DNA of 10,340 bases from the NCBI GenBank assembly GCA_937920335.1, contig CALGUT010000611.1:1-10340 (forward strand), in the 5' to 3' direction. Below, piece by piece: positions 6,579-10,340 of the stretch. Origin of the DNA: an uncultured Opitutales bacterium. GTDB lineage: Bacteria; Verrucomicrobiota; Verrucomicrobiia; Opitutales; UBA2995. Numbering within the stretch: position 1 is the first letter of the stretch; every line of letters starts with the position of its first letter. The notes beneath the pieces were generated by a model. The model did no database searches, was not told the origin of the DNA, and was given only the letters and a program-made list of their open reading frames with translations. The position numbers were made by a program, and so were the translations under genes.

Positions 6579-7997
6579 ATGGCAAAGGTAGCAATCATCG
6601 GCGCAGGAAGCCTCGTTTTCTGCAAAACCCTAATGAACGACTTCCTGGCGACGCCGGCACTCGCAGGGAGCGAATACTCCCTCATGGCCCTCACCCACAC
6701 GCGCCTCGATAAAATGCACTCCTTTGTGGAGCGCATGATCAAGGATAACGATGTGGATGCCACCGTAACCAAAACAACCGATCGTCGGGAAGCGCTGAAA
6801 GATGCCGATTATGTAATCGTAATGATCCAGGTCGGCGGTGTCGATGCCTTCAAGATCGACTACGAGGTCCCCTTCAAATACGGAGTCGACCAGTGTATCG
6901 GCGATACATTAGGACCAGGTGGTGTATTCAGAGCATCACGACATATCTGGGCCTTGATGGAAATCGCCAACGACATGCGCGAACTTTGCCCGAATGCGCT
7001 CCTGCTAAATTATGCCAACCCGATGGCAATCTGCTGCTGGGCGATGGGCACGATTCCAGGGCTTCAATTCGTCGGCCTCTGCCACGGTGTGCAAACCACG
7101 ATGGACCTCATCGCTTCCTATACAGGAAAGCCTAAGGACGAAATCGATTTCATCTCAGCTGGCATCAACCACATGGGTTGGTTTATCAAACTGGAACATA
7201 AGGGCGAAGACCTGTATCCGTTATTAAAGGCGAATTTCGAAAAACCGGAATACTACGTGAACGAAAAAGTCCGTGGTGAAGTCATGCGCCATTTTGGTTA
7301 CTTCATGACCGAAAGTACCGGTCATTTATCAGAATACCTGCCCTACTTCCGAAAGAACAAGGATGCCCTGGACACCTACTGCGATGAACCATCATTCGGA
7401 GGCGAAACAGGAGCCTACTATAATTACTGTGCTGATCTCGCTGAAAAATTCTCGGTCATGGATCCACTTTCCATCGAATCGACCGAGCTCCAGCCAAGAA
7501 GTGCTGAATATGCGTCTCACATTCTGGAAGCGCACGAAACAGGCGTTCCATTTCGTCTGAGTGCGAATCTGCGAAACGATGGATACATTACCAATTTGCC
7601 AAACGGCTGTTGTGTAGAAGTACCGACCTACGTAGATCGACTCGGACTCCACCCAACGACCGTAGGAGACCTTCCTCCACAATGTGCAGCTCTCAATATG
7701 ACCAATGTGAACGTGCAGGGCCTCGCGGCCAAAGCCGGTCTCGAGGGTGACCCCGAGGCATTGGTGCAAGCCGTCGCTCTGGATCCGCTCACAGCATCGG
7801 TACTATCGCTAAAAGAGATCCGTGAGATGGTTAGTGAAATGCTGGAAGCACAACGGAAGTGGTTGCCACAATACGAAGGCAAGTCCGTTCGTCCAACTCC
7901 ATCAATCGATATTCCGGCCAACCTTAATCCCGTCGAAGTGCCACTGGATCCGGCTCTGGCAATTGCCAACCGATTTGGTAAGCTAGCTGAAGCTTAA
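6579..7997 (+). CDS. Family 4 glycoside hydrolase (alpha-galactosidase/alpha-glucosidase-like)
   Basis: A 472-residue GH4 enzyme; members hydrolyse glycosides by an unusual NAD- and Mn-dependent oxidation-elimination mechanism in the cytoplasm. A Rossmann dinucleotide-binding start, V-A-I-I-G-A-G-S (4-11), is followed by D-T-L-G-P-G-G-V-F-R-A-S-R (109-121), N-Y-A-N-P-M-A (144-150), the metal-binding cysteine in L-C-H-G-V-Q (C168), the second metal ligand in I-N-H-M-G-W-F (H198) and G-Y-F-M-T-E-S-T-G-H-L-S-E-Y (240-253). The sequence style is nearest the MelA/AglA branch, but alpha-galacturonidases share these motifs, so the sugar cannot be decided by eye. No signal peptide is seen, so its substrate would be an imported oligosaccharide. 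It follows the aldolase-dehydrogenase gene by 32 bases with no terminator, which suggests one operon and a sugar-catabolic role for both. Its stop lies one base from the annotated end of the convergent minus-strand gene. Confidence 0.9.
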   Translation: MAKVAIIGAGSLVFCKTLMNDFLATPALAGSEYSLMALTHTRLDKMHSFVERMIKDNDVDATVTKTTDRREALKDADYVIVMIQVGGVDAFKIDYEVPFKYGVDQCIGDTLGPGGVFRASRHIWALMEIANDMRELCPNALLLNYANPMAICCWAMGTIPGLQFVGLCHGVQTTMDLIASYTGKPKDEIDFISAGINHMGWFIKLEHKGEDLYPLLKANFEKPEYYVNEKVRGEVMRHFGYFMTESTGHLSEYLPYFRKNKDALDTYCDEPSFGGETGAYYNYCADLAEKFSVMDPLSIESTELQPRSAEYASHILEAHETGVPFRLSANLRNDGYITNLPNGCCVEVPTYVDRLGLHPTTVGDLPPQCAALNMTNVNVQGLAAKAGLEGDPEALVQAVALDPLTASVLSLKEIREMVSEMLEAQRKWLPQYEGKSVRPTPSIDIPANLNPVEVPLDPALAIANRFGKLAEA

Positions 7998-7998
7998 T

Positions 7999-9774
7999 TC
8001 AATGAGTCTTTAAAATATGTGAGGCAGTCACCCCACATGACTGCCTCACCCTAGATTGGACTAAATCAACTACTACTACTACTAAGTAATTCGTTAGGCT
8101 ATATACGGTCTCGGCCGGAACGTTCTGGAGGAAGCGCTCTGCGCCCTTGTTGCCCCCTGGAATACGTTCCGCCATTGCATTGACCTCTTCCTGATCAATC
8201 ACACCGTCGCCATTTTCATCCATTCTTCCAAATCGTTGCTGCATCTGAACTGGCAACTCGTCTTGAGTAAGCTTTCCATCTCCATCTGCGTCGAAATTCA
8301 TAAGTTGTGCTCCTGGGTTTCCCCGCTGCCGTGGCTGGTTTCCAGGTCCCCCTCTTTGTATAATAAATTGGGAAATGAATGCATCCACCTCAGCCTCGTC
8401 AAGTTGGCCATCCAGATTTTTATCTGCTTGATCAAAGCGTGCTTTCATTTGCTCCGGAGCTTCCGCCAGGGACACCATTCCATCGCCGTCTTTATCAGAC
8501 TGCATGATGCGGTCCTTCATCTGACTTGGCGGAACTGGTCCACCCGGCGACTGCCCACGACGCTGTCCTGGACCGCGCCTTGCCTGCGCTCCCTGGCGTC
8601 CAGCTTGACCACCCCCTCGATCGAATGATCTACCCATCGTTCCTCCACCATCAGGATCGACAAGCAATGCGACCTCATACGTTTGCGTGACCGGAACACA
8701 CCAGCCCTCCTCATCACTACAGGCAAAATAACGAACAGTAATAGCAAACTTGGCTCCTGGTTGAGCAGAAGTGATCTCAACCACAAACTCCCTTGGATCC
8801 ACATCGGCATCCACCTTCACCTCTGGAGCCTGTGCTCGTTTGGGAGTCGCATAAACACCCTCTGGCAAATCCAGTTCAAACTGGAGCGGTGCCGCCATAT
8901 TGTTCCAATGAACACCATGAATCGGATCCATATGAAACCCTACATACATATCTCCGCGCCCCCGTTGGAGCACCGACGCCACTGCCTCAAACCGCGGTTT
9001 CACATACAACGGATGCTTCGACTCACCCACTACTGAAAACTGCAGGGGAACCAAGGTTTCGTCAAACTGCGGGCTCTCAAGGTTCGTCTTGCCGAAACGT
9101 TTCTGGGCTAAGGCCGGCGTTTGTTTCCGGATCTTCAGATCGGAAACTTGAGTATGAGTATCCGTATCACCCACCTGCTCGATCAGCTCTTTGCGAAGGA
9201 CCTCTCCATCACTCCAACCCAGTGCGTGCACAATCGTCCCGCTAGGACTGATCAAAAGTTGCGTGTTGGGTCCAAGCCCCAACGTATGCCTCACGTCGTT
9301 GTCCATACTATCAGACAGCCACGGCAATGACGTATCCAATACTCGTTTGGCTTCTGTGATGTGCTGGAGTCGCTCCTCGATCGTGGCTGCTTGAATATAC
9401 CCATTGTACTCAGGATGAGCCAGCGTCTTATAAATGTAGAAAAACTGGACATCCTCACGCTCTTTATAGTCTTGGTAAACCGCTTCAACTCCCGGGTAGG
9501 TTCGATGAAAGATAGGGCAGGTTAAACAACCGGAAACAAGGACGGTGTACTTTCCATCCAGAACTTCGGCTAGCGTTTCTTCCCGTCCAGATTCAGAAAA
9601 CACACGGAGCGATTCCGGAATCTCCTCCCATTCTTTCACCAGAGCCCGTTCGAGTAACGGTCCTCTGAGAAGGCTCATCTCGGATCCGCTCGATTGAGCA
9701 AATGCTCCGATTTGCGACAACAGGAAGAGCCATCCAATCAGGAAAACTTTCGATATTAAGGAATAATGAGACAC
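7999..9774 (-). CDS. Secreted deiodinase/thioredoxin-like protein with four EF-hands; C-terminus probably frameshifted
   Basis: A 591-residue open frame starting at GTG (9774), the only plausible start after an upstream in-frame stop. A Sec signal peptide (about 9-26) ends in A-F-A before Q27. Residues ~65-200 form a thioredoxin-fold domain with S-G-C-L-T-C-P-I-F (81-89) and a later A-H-P (119-121), resembling iodothyronine deiodinases, with C86 at the position of their selenocysteine. Residues ~245-372 are a beta-rich DsbD-N-like domain ending in C352-S-D-E-E-G-W-C359. A Gly/Arg/Gln/Pro-rich linker (~377-416) leads to EF-hand loops at 427-438, 451-462, 495-506 and 519-530, each with D-x-[DN]-x-D-G, implying calcium binding. 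A periplasmic or exported calcium-binding thiol-redox protein is inferred; the substrate is unknown. The last ~50 residues look like translated 3' UTR (see the frame-shifted tail entry). Confidence 0.85.
   Translation of the reverse strand: MSHYSLISKVFLIGWLFLLSQIGAFAQSSGSEMSLLRGPLLERALVKEWEEIPESLRVFSESGREETLAEVLDGKYTVLVSGCLTCPIFHRTYPGVEAVYQDYKEREDVQFFYIYKTLAHPEYNGYIQAATIEERLQHITEAKRVLDTSLPWLSDSMDNDVRHTLGLGPNTQLLISPSGTIVHALGWSDGEVLRKELIEQVGDTDTHTQVSDLKIRKQTPALAQKRFGKTNLESPQFDETLVPLQFSVVGESKHPLYVKPRFEAVASVLQRGRGDMYVGFHMDPIHGVHWNNMAAPLQFELDLPEGVYATPKRAQAPEVKVDADVDPREFVVEITSAQPGAKFAITVRYFACSDEEGWCVPVTQTYEVALLVDPDGGGTMGRSFDRGGGQAGRQGAQARRGPGQRRGQSPGGPVPPSQMKDRIMQSDKDGDGMVSLAEAPEQMKARFDQADKNLDGQLDEAEVDAFISQFIIQRGGPGNQPRQRGNPGAQLMNFDADGDGKLTQDELPVQMQQRFGRMDENGDGVIDQEEVNAMAERIPGGNKGAERFLQNVPAETVYSLTNYLVVVVVDLVQSRVRQSCGVTASHILKTH
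8019..8049 (-). terminator. Perfect 12-bp hairpin, transcription terminator between convergent genes
   Basis: The arms GTGAGGCAGTCA (8019-8030) and TGACTGCCTCAC (8038-8049) are exact reverse complements around a 7-base loop. On the minus strand the hairpin is followed by ATATTTTAAAG, a modest T-tract; on the plus strand no T-run follows. It therefore suits the minus-strand EF-hand gene best, and may also insulate the GH4 transcript. It currently lies inside the open frame of the minus-strand gene, which is abnormal for a terminator. Confidence 0.65.
8069..8084. repeat. Trinucleotide repeat (ACT)5
   Basis: Five ACT units plus one base. On the minus strand this reads AGT repeats: it codes for a run of Val (GTA) in the annotated frame of the EF-hand gene and gives five consecutive TAG stops in another frame. 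It most likely lies in the 3' UTR of that gene. Changes in unit number would not alter the frame. Confidence 0.8.
8099..8157 (-). other. Likely original C-terminal tail of the EF-hand protein in the shifted frame
   Basis: On the minus strand, immediately after I-P-G, lies a run of five G (plus-strand C at 8153-8157). With one additional G the frame would continue G-G-Q-Q-G-R-R-A-L-P-P-E-R-S-G-R-D-R-I and stop at TAG (8101-8099). This Arg/Gly/Pro-rich ending matches the composition of the protein's own linkers and places the stop 50 bases ahead of the hairpin at 8019-8049. The annotated frame instead continues N-K-G-A-E-R-F-L-Q-N and reads through the repeat and the hairpin. A single-base deletion (real or a sequencing error) or slippage on the G-run is inferred. 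Confidence 0.6.
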
Positions 9775-9888
9775 GGAATAGGTTCGAATGCTTATAGATT
9801 TTCAAACGCACTGATACACCAGAAGGTTACACCCATCTGCGATTAATGTTCGCCTAGCATCAAGACCAATGCCCCAATCTGTACAAAC

Positions 9889-10284
9889 ATGATTAGACAA
9901 GACTACCTCCTCAGACTGATTGAACAACTGGGTGTATTTTTCCGAAGAGCATTGGCTAACGAATCATCTACAAGTTCCGAAGCGCTTGCTTCCCAATTGG
10001 ATCAATTGACTGACGAAGTCATTGGGCTGCCCGGGGAACTCATCCTATCGTTACCGGTTGAGGAACTTGTTTCACTGTTCGAGCTGTCAGACCGGATGGT
10101 CAACGAAAAATGCTTCCTCGCGGGTGAGATCAATCGCATCCGAGCACAGCTTGAGACCCAGCCCGTAGAACAGGCGATTCATAAAGATCGAGCGATTTTC
10201 TTTTTCTCGATGGTTCTCCCCCATCTTTCAGGAGAATTGAAAGATCAGACGAACAACAAACTGGACGCACTCAACTCTGATTAG
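9889..10284 (+). CDS. Small helical protein of unknown function
   Basis: A 131-residue protein beginning M-I-R-Q-D-Y-L-L-R-L-I-E-Q-L, a start reminiscent of small uncharacterised helical proteins (DUF6483-like) that begin with a similar I-R-x-D-Y-x-L-R-x-I-E-Q motif. That resemblance is from memory and weak. The composition predicts mostly amphipathic helices, acidic overall, with only two cysteine-containing or aromatic clusters (K-C-F-L near 77-80 and I-F-F-F-S-M near 113-118). There is no signal peptide, membrane segment or catalytic motif. It is divergent from the secreted EF-hand gene across a 114-base gap in which no convincing promoter was found. A possible GTG-initiated gene begins 15 bases after its stop, so it may be the first gene of an operon. 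Confidence 0.6.
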   Translation: MIRQDYLLRLIEQLGVFFRRALANESSTSSEALASQLDQLTDEVIGLPGELILSLPVEELVSLFELSDRMVNEKCFLAGEINRIRAQLETQPVEQAIHKDRAIFFFSMVLPHLSGELKDQTNNKLDALNSD

Positions 10285-10298
10285 CTTAGGGAGTGTTT

Positions 10299-10340
10299 GT
10301 GAATTCAGAATCGAAACCAAATAAAAATAGCAGCAATGGC
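10299..10340 (+). CDS. Possible start of a downstream gene, cut by the window end
   Basis: A GTG at 10299 is preceded, five bases away, by AGGGAG (10288-10293), the best Shine-Dalgarno-like sequence in the window. The frame is open to the edge and encodes fourteen hydrophilic residues rich in Ser, Asn and Lys. An in-frame GTG at 10293 is an alternative start but overlaps the purine tract. Too little is visible to suggest a function. Confidence 0.35.
   Translation, partial: MNSESKPNKNSSNG

Noticed and set aside
8069..8084. AGT repeat as a phase-variation switch
   Set aside because: Units are three bases, so gain or loss cannot change the frame, and the repeat most likely lies in the 3' UTR.
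8793..9245. A 150-codon plus-strand open frame opposite the EF-hand gene
   Set aside because: The composition is shadow-like (rich in Pro, His and Ser), with no motif. The minus-strand protein over the same bases has clear domains.
9495..9550. Selenoprotein encoded by the deiodinase-like domain
   Set aside because: The codon at the Sec-equivalent position is TGC (Cys), and there is no in-frame TGA, so no recoding is needed.
1..10340. CRISPR arrays, insertion sequences, tRNA or rRNA genes, phage or defence genes
   Set aside because: No direct-repeat arrays, transposase motifs, tRNA-like cloverleaves or phage/defence domains were seen on either strand.

Overview
The window reads as a chromosomal segment of a Gram-negative heterotroph with intermediate GC content, plausibly Verrucomicrobiota or another member of the PVC group. 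That placement is an inference. It rests on the Aas-type acyl-activating enzyme, a secreted deiodinase-like/EF-hand protein of a style common in that group, a GH4 glycosidase and generally weak Shine-Dalgarno sequences. No mobile element, tRNA, rRNA or CRISPR array was seen.

Layout, left to right. (1) Bases 2-910 are the 3' end of an Aas-type AMP-forming acyl-ACP/acyl-CoA synthetase, followed 49 bases later by a membrane-anchored purple-acid-phosphatase-like protein (960-1958). Most of the metal ligands of that protein have been replaced, so it looks like a pseudo-phosphatase. (2) After a gap holding a good sigma70-like promoter come mtnK and mtnA (2111-4449), eleven bases apart. They encode methylthioribose kinase and methylthioribose-1-phosphate isomerase, and a candidate terminator follows mtnA. 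(3) A second unit on the same strand encodes a 657-residue fusion of a class II aldolase and a short-chain dehydrogenase (4573-6546), followed closely by a family 4 glycoside hydrolase (6579-7997). (4) On the minus strand and convergent with GH4 lies a secreted protein (7999-9774) with a deiodinase/thioredoxin-like domain, a DsbD-N-like beta domain and four EF-hands. (5) Rightward again are a small helical protein of unknown function (9889-10284) and the first codons of another gene (from 10299).

How the genes may work together. MtnK and MtnA would make 5-methylthioribulose-1-phosphate (or 5-deoxyribulose-1-phosphate). None of the usual later methionine-salvage genes (mtnB, mtnW/X, mtnC, mtnD) is present here; the next gene is instead an aldolase able in principle to split such a ketose-1-phosphate into DHAP and an aldehyde, fused to a dehydrogenase that could process the aldehyde. 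This resembles the known DHAP shunt, but with an aldolase-dehydrogenase fusion in place of the stand-alone aldolase. The competing reading is a RhaEW-like rhamnulose-1-phosphate aldolase/lactaldehyde dehydrogenase working with the GH4 enzyme in plant or algal sugar use.

The best sequence-level oddity is at the end of the minus-strand EF-hand gene. Its last ~50 codons appear to be out of frame: they run through a 3' UTR, an AGT repeat and a perfect 12-bp terminator-like hairpin. One extra G in a five-G run would restore an Arg/Pro-rich tail with a stop at 8099.
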